The notes under the pieces: generated by a model | What the model was told of the DNA's origin: nothing | Seen by the model: only the letters and a program-made list of their open reading frames with translations | The model's database searches: none | Shown here: piece after piece, positions 1-7,646 of the stretch | Numbering within the stretch: position 1 is the first letter of the stretch | How the letters are laid out: every line of letters begins with the position of its first letter | Position numbers and translations under genes: made by a program | Assembly (NCBI GenBank): GCA_943704415.1 | Contig: CALSCO010002394.1 | Coordinates: forward strand, 1 to 12,278 | Direction of reading: 5' to 3' | Source of the DNA: Parvularia atlantis | Taxonomy: Eukaryota; Opisthokonta; Rotosphaerida | DNA: 12,278 bases

Positions 1-1
1 C

Positions 2-267
2 AAGAAGCGCGTGATCAACAAGAAGGTCGTCCGCCAGATGCTCACCTGGCGGCACTACGCGTTCAAGCGCCGGCTACTCGACAAGGCACGCGAGTACCCC
101 CTGGGTGAAGGTCGTGATCGTCGACGAGTCGTACACCAGCAAAACGTGCGGCTGGTGCGGCATCCTCCACACCACCCTCTCACTGCAAGTCGTGCGGCAC
201 TGCAGTGGGACGCGACATCAACGGCGCACGGAACGTCTATCTCAAGAACCACGAGCACTGCTCGTGA
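2..267 (+). pseudogene. Fanzor/TnpB-family RNA-guided nuclease, C-terminal remnant with two frame breaks
   Basis: This is the C-terminal end of a TnpB/Fanzor nuclease, a transposon-encoded RuvC enzyme guided by an omegaRNA. The N-terminal part lies outside the window. Three frames carry the homology in order. Bases 2 to about 103 encode a basic segment (HYAFKRRLLDKAREYP) like the helix before RuvC-III. Frame 105 to about 165 encodes VVIVDESYTSKTCGWCG, with the first CxxC of the zinc knuckle at 147-158. Bases 181-267 encode HCKSCG, then GRDINGARN with the RuvC-III Asp codon at 214-216, ending in TGA at 265-267. The E before SYTSK sits where eukaryotic Fanzors are reported to carry a relocated catalytic glutamate. 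The frames disagree by one base near 100-105 and again between 160 and 181, and the spacing between the two CxxC pairs is short. It is therefore probably a decayed copy, although assembly indels or an unrecognised intron are possible. Family assignment is firm; the Fanzor rather than TnpB label is inferred from the host. Confidence 0.8.
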
Positions 268-340
268 TGCGGGGGGAAACCCCTGAGGCTGCCTCGGGCC
301 CGGAGAAAGGTGCCACCAAGGACGACTCGGCTCCACAGTG
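268..340 (+). ncRNA. Possible 3' end of Fanzor omegaRNA
   Basis: Just after the nuclease stop, the plus strand can form GGGG-AAA-CCCC (273-283). It can also form the overlapping hairpin CCTGAGG-CTG-CCTCGGG (282-298), seven pairs including one G-T wobble. In TnpB and Fanzor elements the guide-bearing RNA overlaps the 3' end of the gene and runs through structured sequence to the right end of the element, so position and strand fit. The exact ends and the guide are not determined. If the element still has its end, the guide would be read from sequence just beyond it. Confidence 0.4.
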
Positions 341-394
341 ACACAAGGAGTTCAGTTTAGGTTTAAAAAGGCACTTTTGTAAGAGGCGTCCGTG
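341..394. other. AT-rich junction between Fanzor remnant and NOT4-like gene; possible right end of the element
   Basis: This short patch is much richer in A and T than anything nearby, including a TTTAGGTTTAAAAAGG stretch. It contains a small hairpin, AAAAG-GCA-CTTTT (366-378). It separates the nuclease remnant from the stop codon of the minus-strand NOT4-like gene. It may hold the right end of the mobile element, the 3' untranslated region of the NOT4-like gene, or both. No terminal inverted repeat or target duplication can be recognised with only one end in view. Confidence 0.35.
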
Positions 395-3300
395 TCACTT
401 TTTGCGGATCATGTCGCGCCGCGCGAGTAGGTCATTCTGCACGTCCGGGTCGATCTCGTGGCGGAACGTGCAGTTGCTGCCGTCCGGGCACGAGCCGCGG
501 TTGAAGTAGACGCACACGCGCCGCGGCTGGAAGCCCGGCCACGGGCGGAACGCCCCGCCACGCGCGTCGGGCCCAGCCGGTGTCGGGATCTCGCCCTTGA
601 GCGCGCTGATGTCGACGCTGTCCTTGACTGTGCGCGTGCACGGCACGTGTGAGTAAGGGCGGCGAGACAGCGCGAGGCGTGCGCGCACCCTCGGGATGCC
701 TCGACGCAAAGTGCACCTCCAGGATCGATTTGGAGACAAACTGCTGCCGGCAGACCGGGCACATGTACGCGACCAGCTTGAGCGACACCGCCTTTTCGGG
801 CCTATACACGGGCGTCAGGTGGCTTCGAAGCGTGTGAGCGCGACGCGCACCTCAGTGGCCCGGACGGCCCGTCGGCAGTGCGCGCTGCGCCATTTGCCCG
901 CCCGTTGACGTGCGCAATCGGCGCAGCGTACGGGGCAGGTGCAGACGGCGTGGCCCGCGGTGGCGGCTGCACCACCCGCTCCACCGGCTGCGGCTGCACG
1001 CGCGGCTGCAGCGGCTGCGGCGCCGGCTTGTGGTTGTCGTCCCACAGCTCGGCGTGGCCGACGGCGGGGCTCGCGGCCTCGCCGCCGTCGTTGCTCTGCG
1101 CGCGCGACGACGGCCCGCTCGACCGCTTGCGGCCAAACATCTGCGCGGCCGATAGTCAGCACGGCAGCAGGCGCCAGCCGGGCGCACGCACCCGCTCGTC
1201 GGCCTCGAGCGAGCCCTCCACGTCGTTCTCGGCGTTGGCCAGGTACGGGTCCGGCTGGTAGAAGGACGAGTGCGTCGGGATCGGCTCGTGCATGCTGCGC
1301 CTGTGAGCGCCATTGGTGTGAATTGTTGCATGAGGCGTCGGAGCGGCCAGGAACGCACGTTCCCATGCCCTCGGCGGACAAGTTGCGCCGAGCGACGGGG
1401 CTGCCCTGCCCAGCGGCGATCTGCCCGGGCAGCGGTGCGCCACGCCCGGGCGGGCTGCCGCGGCCGCGGCCCGTGGGCTGAGCCAGCGTGTCAGGCGGCG
1501 GCTGCCAGCCCCGCAGCGGCCCGGCGCGCCCGCGTCCTGCACCGGGGGCCGTGGTGACGTACTGCTGTCGCTGAGTGTGAGCACGGCTAGTGCGGGCAAA
1601 CGCGAGCACACGCACCTCGCTCGGCTCGCTCCACACGACGTTGGCCGTGCTCGCGAGGCGCGTCGGGGTAATCGTTGGGCTCGGCTTGCCGATGGCGAAC
1701 GGGTTGCCGTTGGCGTTGTCGTCATCGTCGTCATCGTCCGCGGACGGGAAGAGCGCCGGATTGAACGGCAGCTGGAACGGCGCGCGTGAGCATGCGACGA
1801 TTTGGCGTCAAGCACGCACCACCGTCGCGGCGGCACGCTGCTTTGCGGGAGGTGCTGACGCGAGTGCGGCCGCGAGCGCTGGTATAGATGTCGGTGCGGA
1901 TGCGGATGCGGATGCGGATGCGGGTGCGGATGCGGGTGCGGGTGCGGGTGCGGGTGCGGGTGCAGGTGCGGGTGCGGGTGCGGGTGCGGGTGCGGGTGCG
2001 GGTGCGGGTGCGGGTGCGGGCGGCTCATTAACGTTGCTGCCGTCGTTGTCGTTGTCGTTGTTCTCGTCGTCGTCGTCGTCAAACATCTGGAAGAGCGGGA
2101 TGGTCGCACGGGCCGTCGACGAGCGCGGCGCTGGCTCGGCCGCCGGCGGCTGCGGCGGTCGTGCAGCGAGCAGCTGAACTGGTACAATCTCGTCGTCGTC
2201 CGAGATGAGCCACAGCTTGCGCCGCCGCTCGTCGTAGATGTAGCCGGCCATCTCGCGCGCGTGGTCGCTGACGAGGTGTTGCATCATGCTCTCGCTGTGC
2301 GACATGAGCGGAACGGCACAGCGACGGATGGCACGGCACGCACCTCGACTGGATGTGGCGCAGGTCGAACGGGCAAATGAGCCACGCGTCGTCCTCGGGC
2401 AGCGGTCGCAGGTCAATCTCGCGCCCGCTCGGCCGCGATGGCATGCTCAACCCGGGCGGAGCCGGCGGCGGCGCTGCCTTGGCCAGGCTCGGCGGTGGTG
2501 CGAGCCCCGGTGGCAGTCCCAAGCCGGGCGGTGCTGCGCGAGGCGACGCGGGTGCTGCAGCGTGCGAGATGTGCACAGTTGTAGGAGCAGGTGCAGGCAC
2601 ACGTGACGGCAAAACGGCGGCGGTCGGGGCCAGCAGCACCACGGGCGCGGGGGCTGGCGCAGCCGGCGTCTTGGCCGGTAGCGCAGCAGGTTCAGGCGCA
2701 GTCGATGTCGCTGGCGTGGACCCGTTGCGCAGTGGCGGCGGCGGTCGTCGGCCAGCAGCCACGGCTGCCCAGCCGGTCGACGACGGCGGCGGTGCCGGCG
2801 TCGTGGCGACAACGACCGGCAGTGGCGGGTGTGCAGCGGCGGCTTTTCTGCAGAGAGCGGTGAGCGGCAGGCATGCGCGCACACACACGGACGCACTTCT
2901 TGTCGGCCTCGGCGCGCAGCCGCTGGTCGAGCAGCTTGAGTGCGACCGTGCCAAACATCTCGTAGTGCTTCCTGCGTGACGCTCAGCTGCCCGCCGCAGC
3001 AGCAGAAGTGCTGCACGCACCCGGCGTTGACCTGCTCCATCGTGAAGCGCTCCGACTCGTCGCGCAGCTCGTGGATTTTGCCGCAGTTGGGCGTCTGGCA
3101 CTCTTCGCCGCGCAGAAAGGAGGAGCAGAACTGCGCCAGGCCGATCATGACGCTGCAGAGCGCGCACACGGTCAGCGGCAGCAGCGGCAACACGCACGCG
3201 CGACTGCGACGCACCGCACTTCGTGGCCTTCGACCTTTTTGCCGTCCATCGCGATGATGCACTGGCGCGCGTCGTCCTCGCGCTCGAAGCCGAGGAAGAC

Positions 3301-4150
3301 AGTATACATGCCGTTCTCCTTCTGCTTGACGTTGATGCGGCGCACTGGCCCAAACTGCCCAAAGTACGTCTGCACCGACTGCGCGGGCGGCTCCGCGGGT
3401 CAGCGTCAGCGAGCTGATCGCGTTCGCAGCAGCGCGCGCCTTGTCGTTCGCGAGGCGCTCGGGCAGGTTCGTCACGTACACGACGTCCCACTTGATGCCC
3501 TTCATGTGCTCGAGCGCTTTGCGCTTGGCCGGATCGAGCGCGTCAGGGGCGCTGACGGGCTGCTGCACCAGGTTGTGAGAAAGCTTCGCGAAGGCGGCGC
3601 GCGTGCCTTGCCGCCAGCCTTCTTGTCCTTAGCGGCGCTCAGCTTGTTCTTGCGTCGCTCGTTGCGCCTGTGCGCCGCCCCGTCAGCCTCGGCCACGGCC
3701 CGCGCCCGCGCCGGCGCACTGCTCGGCGTTGAGCGTGCGGTAGGTGATGTTTGCCTCGACGTACGGCCGGCGGCAGGCCGGGCAGGCGAAGTTGTCCTCG
3801 TCCTTGAGCCGGTTGTAGCAGAAGCTGCATATCTGCGACGCACCCGCGACACGTCCGCGACACGGCGTCTCAGCCTCCTGCCGCCGCCCTGGGTGGCGCC
3901 AGCGGCAACGCCGTGCGCGCCACCGCGGGCAAAGCGGGACGCGCACCAGGTAGCCACACGGGCACGGCAGGAACAGCTCATTCTCGTCCAGGTCCTCGAG
4001 GCACAGCGGGCACGTGCCCGCGTCGTCGTCCCCGCCCGCACCGCCCGCCGCGCCGGCCGCCGCCGCGCCTTCGACGTGCGCTGGCGCCATGTGTCGCGCG
4101 CCAACTGAAAAGTGAGCCATGCGATTGCCATGGACGCGGCAGGTGGCCAT
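395..4150 (-). CDS. NOT4-like E3 ubiquitin ligase (RING-RRM-CCCH) with extra C-terminal zinc fingers, 15 exons
   Basis: NOT4 is the RING ubiquitin ligase of the CCR4-NOT mRNA-decay and translation-quality complex. Exons: 4150-3947, 3832-3720, 3667-3607, 3562-3440, 3378-3215, 3152-3021, 2971-2897, 2847-2344, 2294-1820, 1771-1616, 1570-1359, 1300-1192, 1140-851, 801-689, 627-395. Every junction keeps phase, giving about 987 aa. The C4C4 RING has cysteines 47, 50, 63, 65, 70, 73, 85 and 88, close to NOT4 spacing. A basic linker leads to an RRM (about 152-222), then a CCCH finger (231-248) and a helix starting ERFTMEQVNAGKHYE, the family order. Beyond lie a Pro/Ala-rich tail, a CHHC-like finger (449-470), Asp/Asn runs, an Ala-Pro repeat, a C2H2 finger (887-908) and a CCCH finger (949-967). 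In-frame starts also exist at 4120 and 4090; 4150 has the best start context. Introns 3 and 4 appear to be GC-AG. NOT4 identity is firm; the one-gene reading of the tail rests on phase continuity. Yeast and human NOT4 are nearer 580 aa. Confidence 0.82.
1893..2020. repeat. Hexanucleotide minisatellite (GGTGCG/GGATGC) encoding an Ala-Pro/Ala-Ser repeat
   Basis: About 21 tandem copies of a six-base unit, mostly GGTGCG with GGATGC variants at the low-coordinate end. They lie inside exon 9 of the NOT4-like gene. On the coding (minus) strand they read as a run of Ala-Pro dipeptides passing into Ala-Ser. A six-base unit preserves frame whatever the copy number, so length polymorphism would be tolerated. 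The opposite strand stays open too and produces a spurious Ala-Gly-rich reading frame. Confidence 0.9.
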
Positions 4151-4252
4151 GACTGATCGCGCCGGACGCGCGTTTTGCGTCAGCTTTCTCTTCTCATCGA
4201 GCTGGTGCGTCAGTTGCCCGGACCTTGGCCATGGCAAATGTTTGAGGTTATA
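4151..4252. promoter_or_regulatory. Short intergenic region upstream of the NOT4-like gene
   Basis: Only about 100 bp separate the cyclin stop codon from the first usable ATG of the NOT4-like gene, both on the minus strand. The region must hold the 3' end of one transcript and the start of the next. A TGATCGC motif at 4153-4159 lies just upstream of the ATG and matches motifs in the two divergent promoter regions. No TATA-like box or polyadenylation signal was recognised. Confidence 0.4.
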
Positions 4253-5128
4253 TTACGTGTCGGGTGGCTGAGGGAGGTAGAGCGGGGCGCTGCCGGGTGC
4301 AGGGCGTGCGCCGAACGAGCTCGAGTGCGGCCGCCGCGCCGCCTCGACGTGCTGCCGCTTCTGGCGGTGCGTCTCGCCCGGGTGCGGCGGCGGCGGCGGG
4401 TGGTAGAGCTGCAGCTGCTCATGGTGCTGCAGGTGCTGCACGTGCTGCAGGTACTGCTGTTGCTGCTGGATGTGCGCGTAGGCGTTCGAGGGCGAGAAGG
4501 CCGACGCCTGCAGGAACACGCTGCTGCTGCTCGCACTCACGCTCGCGCTCGCGCTGCTGCTGGGCGTGCTGCTGCCGAGGCTGGCCGTGACGAACACGCC
4601 GCGGCCACCGCCGCCGTTCAGGCTTTCGTGCGATGACGGCCCCCATGACGCCGGCTGGTGAAACGCGCCCGGCTGGATGACCGACTTCTTGCGGTGGAAG
4701 AGCACGGTCGGCAGCGGCGGGCTCGTGATCGACATGGGCGGCGGCGGCAGAACAGGCAGCTGCGTCGGATGGCTCTCGAGTTCGCGGTGCAGGGCCATCT
4801 GCTGGTTGAGCAGCTGTAGCAGCACCGAGACGTTGCCGCTGCTCGCGCGCGGCAACCGCGGCTGGTGCGGCTGCGGCTGCGATTGTGCTGGCGGCGGGGC
4901 GGGCGGCGGGGCGGCGTGCGGGCTGGCGGCGATCATGCGCGGGCCTGATAGCGGCGGCGGCGGCGGCGCACTGCGTGGCCTGGGCACGCCGTTGACGTAG
5001 ATGTCGGGCGAGATCGGCGGTGTGAGCGTGCGCGTGTCGCTGTCGGCGGCCGCGGCTGCTGCCGTCGACGCGGCGCTCGAGTAGTGTGCGAGGACGACCG
5101 CGGCCGACCCGCTGGGCCCGCTCGACAA

Positions 5129-5168
<40 letters not shown>

Positions 5169-5791
5169 ATAAAGTGGAAGAGCCAGTCGATCCAGCGGCA
5201 GTAGGCGTCCTCGCGCAGGCGCAGGCGGAAGCCGATGCCGGCCAGCAGCTCGATCTCGGCGGCGTTGAGCGCGTGCAGCGCGAGGCCGGTGACGTTTGAC
5301 CAAGCCAGGTTCGTGAACGTGTTGTCGTCAAGGAACCTGCGCGCGATCGACGGCGTGAGTCGCGTGCGGTTGGACGGATGGCGCGCGCACTTGGACGAGC
5401 ACACGAAGCTGGCGACGAGCAGGTGCAGCAGCTCGTCGAACGAGAGCGTGCGCCCGCTCGCCTCGGCCATCTGGCAGTAGTCCTGGAAGTAGCGCAGCCC
5501 GGACACGACGACCGAGAACGAGAGCTGCGCGCGTTCGTCCTTCAGGAGGGTCACGAGCCGAGAGCGCGCAACACGCACGCGCAGCGCCTGCATGATCGCC
5601 GTCGCCAGCTTGAGCACGGCGCCCTCGGCCTCGTCGCGCCCCTGGGGCGTCGTGCGGACGGCGCCAAAGTCGATGGCGCGGGCGACGGCGAGGCGCTTGA
5701 CGAAGTCTGCGGGCGGCGGCGTGAGCGGCGTGAGCGACACGTGCCGAGGAGGGTGACGCCGCGCACCGGCCACGACCACGTTGGCCTCCAT
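4253..5791 (-). CDS. PHO85/PCL-type cyclin (cyclin box plus low-complexity tail), 4 exons
   Basis: A cyclin of the PHO80/PCL class, expected to bind and activate a PHO85-like cyclin-dependent kinase. The whole span is open as 512 codons, but three in-frame, stop-free introns are likely: 5707-5766, 5525-5578 and 5337-5390 (60, 54 and 54 nt). Each has a GTGCG donor and a CAG acceptor. Removing them gives about 456 aa and a clean cyclin core (about residues 45-150). Removing the third restores SSKFLDDNTFTNLAWSNVTGL, matching the family's conserved segment around K-F-L-x-D and S/T-N-x-x-W. The cyclin box ends near IDWLFHF, followed by a Ser run, proline-rich stretches and a Gln/His-rich C terminus typical of a disordered tail. 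The ATG at 5791 is the first in frame. Partner kinase and process (phosphate, cell cycle, glycogen) cannot be told from sequence. The tail may hide further introns. Confidence 0.75.
5131..5167. repeat. Trinucleotide (GAC)n tract encoding poly-Ser
   Basis: A run of GAC/GAT triplets that reads as TCG/TCA serine codons on the minus strand. It gives about 12 consecutive serines immediately after the cyclin box of the cyclin gene. It is a simple in-frame microsatellite marking the switch from folded domain to disordered tail. Confidence 0.85.
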
Positions 5792-6041
5792 CCAAGCGCG
5801 ACGGGGTGCGTCGCGGTTAGATCGCGATTGCCAGCCGTCACCTGTTCAGTTCTTCGATCGCCGCCGGTTGGGACACGAGCCAGCTGAGCACGGCAGGCAG
5901 GGCTCGACCACAAAGCCAGGCACGAGCCAGAACACCATTGAAGGCGGACTGAGCAGGTCAAACAACAAACGCGGCGCGGCGACACGCGGCGATACACGGC
6001 GTCGCGCATCGGTCGCACATCCGTCGCAGACGCGCTTCAAG
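5792..6041. promoter_or_regulatory. Divergent promoter region between the cyclin gene and the two-pass membrane protein gene
   Basis: About 250 bp lie between two start codons that point away from each other, so the region should contain both promoters. GATCGC occurs at 5820-5825 and 5856-5861; the same core is clustered in the other divergent promoter at 8738-9203. No TATA-like element is evident. The reading frame of the plus-strand gene stays open upstream through this region, so an earlier start cannot be fully excluded, but no in-frame ATG occurs between 5781 and 6042. Confidence 0.4.
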
Positions 6042-6734
6042 ATGTGCGCGCCGCTGGCGCTGCGCGGCGAGGCGGTGGCCGCGGTCGAGGTGCGGTGCGC
6101 GCCGCTGCTGGCCTGGGCTGCCCTCGCCCACCTCGAGGTGCTGCTGCCCGTCCTGCGCGCCAACGCCTTCTTCAGCCGCGCCGACCCGGCCCGCCACGTG
6201 TTCGAGGTCGGCACGGTCTTTGTCGAGAACCAGCTGGCGACGCACGTGGGCGTGTACCCGCCGGGACGCGTCGAGCTGTGCGAGGCCGTGCCGGGGCGGC
6301 GGCTGCGCTACGTGCTCGATCTGCCCGGCGCAGCCGGTCGGCACGTTCAGCGCACAGTTGAACACGCACGACTGATCGCGACGTGCGCCGGCAGCCTACT
6401 TCAACGCGCTCGACCGCGAAGAGCTCATCTTCGAGCTGACCGCGGCACCTGCCAGCGAGCGCTGCCGCGTCGAGATGCGCTGCGTCTGGACGCGCACGTG
6501 GCTCCCGCTGCCTGTCCTGCCGCTCGTGCCGCTCCTGGTGGTGCTGTGGCACGCGCGCGGTGCGCACCCACGTCGCGTTTGTCTGTCGCTCATCCGCGCC
6601 CAGTCAAGCTCGCCGCGCCGCGCCTGCGCCGCTTCCTCAAGCAGAACAGCCGCCCGTCCCGCCTGCCCGGCGTGCTGCGCGTGCTCGAGCGCCTGCAAGT
6701 GCCCGTCCCGCCCGACGTCGCGACCACGGCGTGA
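6042..6734 (+). CDS. Small two-pass membrane protein, tentatively seipin-like, 3 exons
   Basis: Modelled exons are 6042-6336, 6395-6559 and 6604-6734, giving 196 aa. The ATG at 6042 has A at -3. There is a hydrophobic stretch near the N terminus (about 20-38, PLLAWAALAHLEVLLPVL). A soluble segment with VELCEAVPGRRLRYVLDLP follows, then a second strongly hydrophobic stretch (about 134-150, WLPLPVLPLVPLLVVLW) and a basic C-terminal tail. Two membrane passes flanking a beta-rich lumenal segment, with a Y-V-L-x-L-P motif, resemble seipin, which organises lipid-droplet formation in the ER. The lumenal part is shorter than usual, and I cannot confirm the family. The first intron has an atypical GTCGGC donor. 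Bases 6328-6374 read in another frame give QPVGTFSAQLN, which looks coding, so this boundary may be wrong or carry an indel. The second intron (6560-6603, GTGCGC to CAG) is more convincing. The gene converges on its right-hand neighbour, 31 bp away. Confidence 0.5.
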   Translation: MCAPLALRGEAVAAVEVRCAPLLAWAALAHLEVLLPVLRANAFFSRADPARHVFEVGTVFVENQLATHVGVYPPGRVELCEAVPGRRLRYVLDLPGAAGRHVQRTVEHARLIATCAGSLLQRARPRRAHLRADRGTCQRALPRRDALRLDAHVAPAACPAARAAPGGAVARARCAPTSRLSVAHPRPVKLAAPRLRRFLKQNSRPSRLPGVLRVLERLQVPVPPDVATTA

Positions 6735-6765
6735 CCCGCGCGCTTTCCTCTGTGCAGCACACCGA

Positions 6766-7322
6766 TCACAGCAGCTGCGCCCGCTCCGCCACCAGCTCCG
6801 CCACGATCTCGTTCACGGCGGCCTCGGCCTCACGCAGCCGCTGCCGCACCACGGCGGCCCGCAGCACCTCTGGCGCAATCGCCTCGCTGTCCTCGTCGTC
6901 GCCGTCGGCCGCGTCTGCAGCGTCGTCGGCCGCGTCCGCCACGAGCAGCTGCTGCCGCGCGAGCTGATCGTCCAGCACGCGCGCAAACTTGTCGCGCTCG
7001 CGCGTCTGCAGCTCGACCACGAGCGCGGCCAGCCGCTCGCCCTCGTCCGCGTCGCCGTGCGCGCGCAGCTGCGCCGCCGCCTCGTGCACCAGCCGCGACA
7101 CGTCGCTCAGCTCGGTGCCGAGCGCGCGGCTCACATCGTCGTACGGCGCGTGGCTCTTCGTCTGCAGGAACAGGCGGAACGCGCTGCGGCGACAGTGTTC
7201 AGCGGCGGGCACCACGCACCCGGCCGCGACAGGACGCACGTGTCGAGCGCGCGCAGCAGCCGCACGCGCCGCCCATGCAGCTCGAGCACAGCACCGAGCG
7301 CATCCGCTGCTGTCATGATCAT
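6766..7322 (-). CDS. REX1-like (REX1BD-type) helical protein, 2 exons
   Basis: Exons 7322-7240 and 7183-6766 are joined across a 56-nt intron (GTGCGT to CAG), giving 166 aa. The protein is almost entirely helical. An N-terminal helix has an L-x-x-R-R-x-x-L pattern, then A-F-R-x-F-L at about 29-34. Further helices follow, with LAALVVELQTRERDKF at about 79-94 and a Gln/Arg-rich continuation. This order (R-x-x-L...F-x-x-F/Y-L...LA-x-L-x-x-LQ-x-x-E-x-x-K) resembles the REX1 family, first linked to DNA repair in Chlamydomonas and known in animals as REX1BD. A low-complexity acidic Ala/Asp stretch (about 109-128) separates it from a final coiled-coil helix. The biochemical role of the family is unclear. 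Another small coiled-coil protein cannot be excluded. It is convergent with the membrane-protein gene and lies downstream of the SGNH gene on the same strand. Confidence 0.6.
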
Positions 7323-7646
7323 GCTTGTCGTGATGCTACTCGTATGTTGTGTTTACGTTGCCGCGGGCAGGGGCAGCCCGACCAGCGGTGCTGCGAGACT
7401 GAGCCACACGAGCACGCCGTGGTCGTCGGGCGGGCAGGCCACATCGCGCAGCACCTGGTGCAGGACCGCGGGCGTCGCTCGCCCTATGCGCAATCGGGCG
7501 CGCCTGTGCCCGGCGAGCGCTGAGCCGATCAGCCTTTTCTCCCCGCATTCGCTAGACTCGCTTCTCTTCTCTGCTTTGCACCAGTGTGAGGCGCAATGGC
7601 AGTACACCCACCCCCTCTTTTGCGCCCTGCCCCCAGTCCGGCCCGC
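7323..7646. other. Intergenic region between SGNH hydrolase stop and REX1-like start, no convincing gene
   Basis: About 324 bp between two minus-strand genes. It must contain the end of the SGNH transcript and the promoter of the REX1-like gene. A minus-strand frame at 7353-7607 is open for about 84 codons and ends in a hydrophobic, proline-rich stretch (VLVWLSLAAPLVGLPLP). It has no recognisable domain, and its frame does not splice in phase into the REX1-like start, so I do not call it a gene. The part near 7320-7350 is relatively AT-rich, consistent with a promoter or 5' leader. Confidence 0.4.

Noticed and set aside
1590-2177. Long plus-strand frame rich in Ala-Gly repeats
   Set aside because: It is the reverse-strand shadow of the Ala-Pro repeat exon of the NOT4-like gene; GC-rich triplet and hexamer repeats keep several frames open.
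2447-3568. Unspliced minus-strand frame beginning QQPVSAPDALDP taken as a whole gene
   Set aside because: It contains parts of real exons (RRM start, CCCH finger) but runs through introns; splicing restores the complete NOT4 core.
3553-3610. Frameshift or pseudogene break in the NOT4-like gene
   Set aside because: A 44-nt GC-AG intron with a CTCAC branch-like motif restores the frame, so no mutation needs to be assumed.
3008-4108. Long plus-strand open frame of 366 codons
   Set aside because: Antisense to the RING, RRM and CCCH exons of the NOT4-like gene; high GC alone keeps it open.
7353-7607. Small minus-strand gene of 84 codons ending in a hydrophobic stretch
   Set aside because: No domain, no supporting splice structure, and it does not join in phase to the REX1-like start; kept only as a note on the intergenic region.
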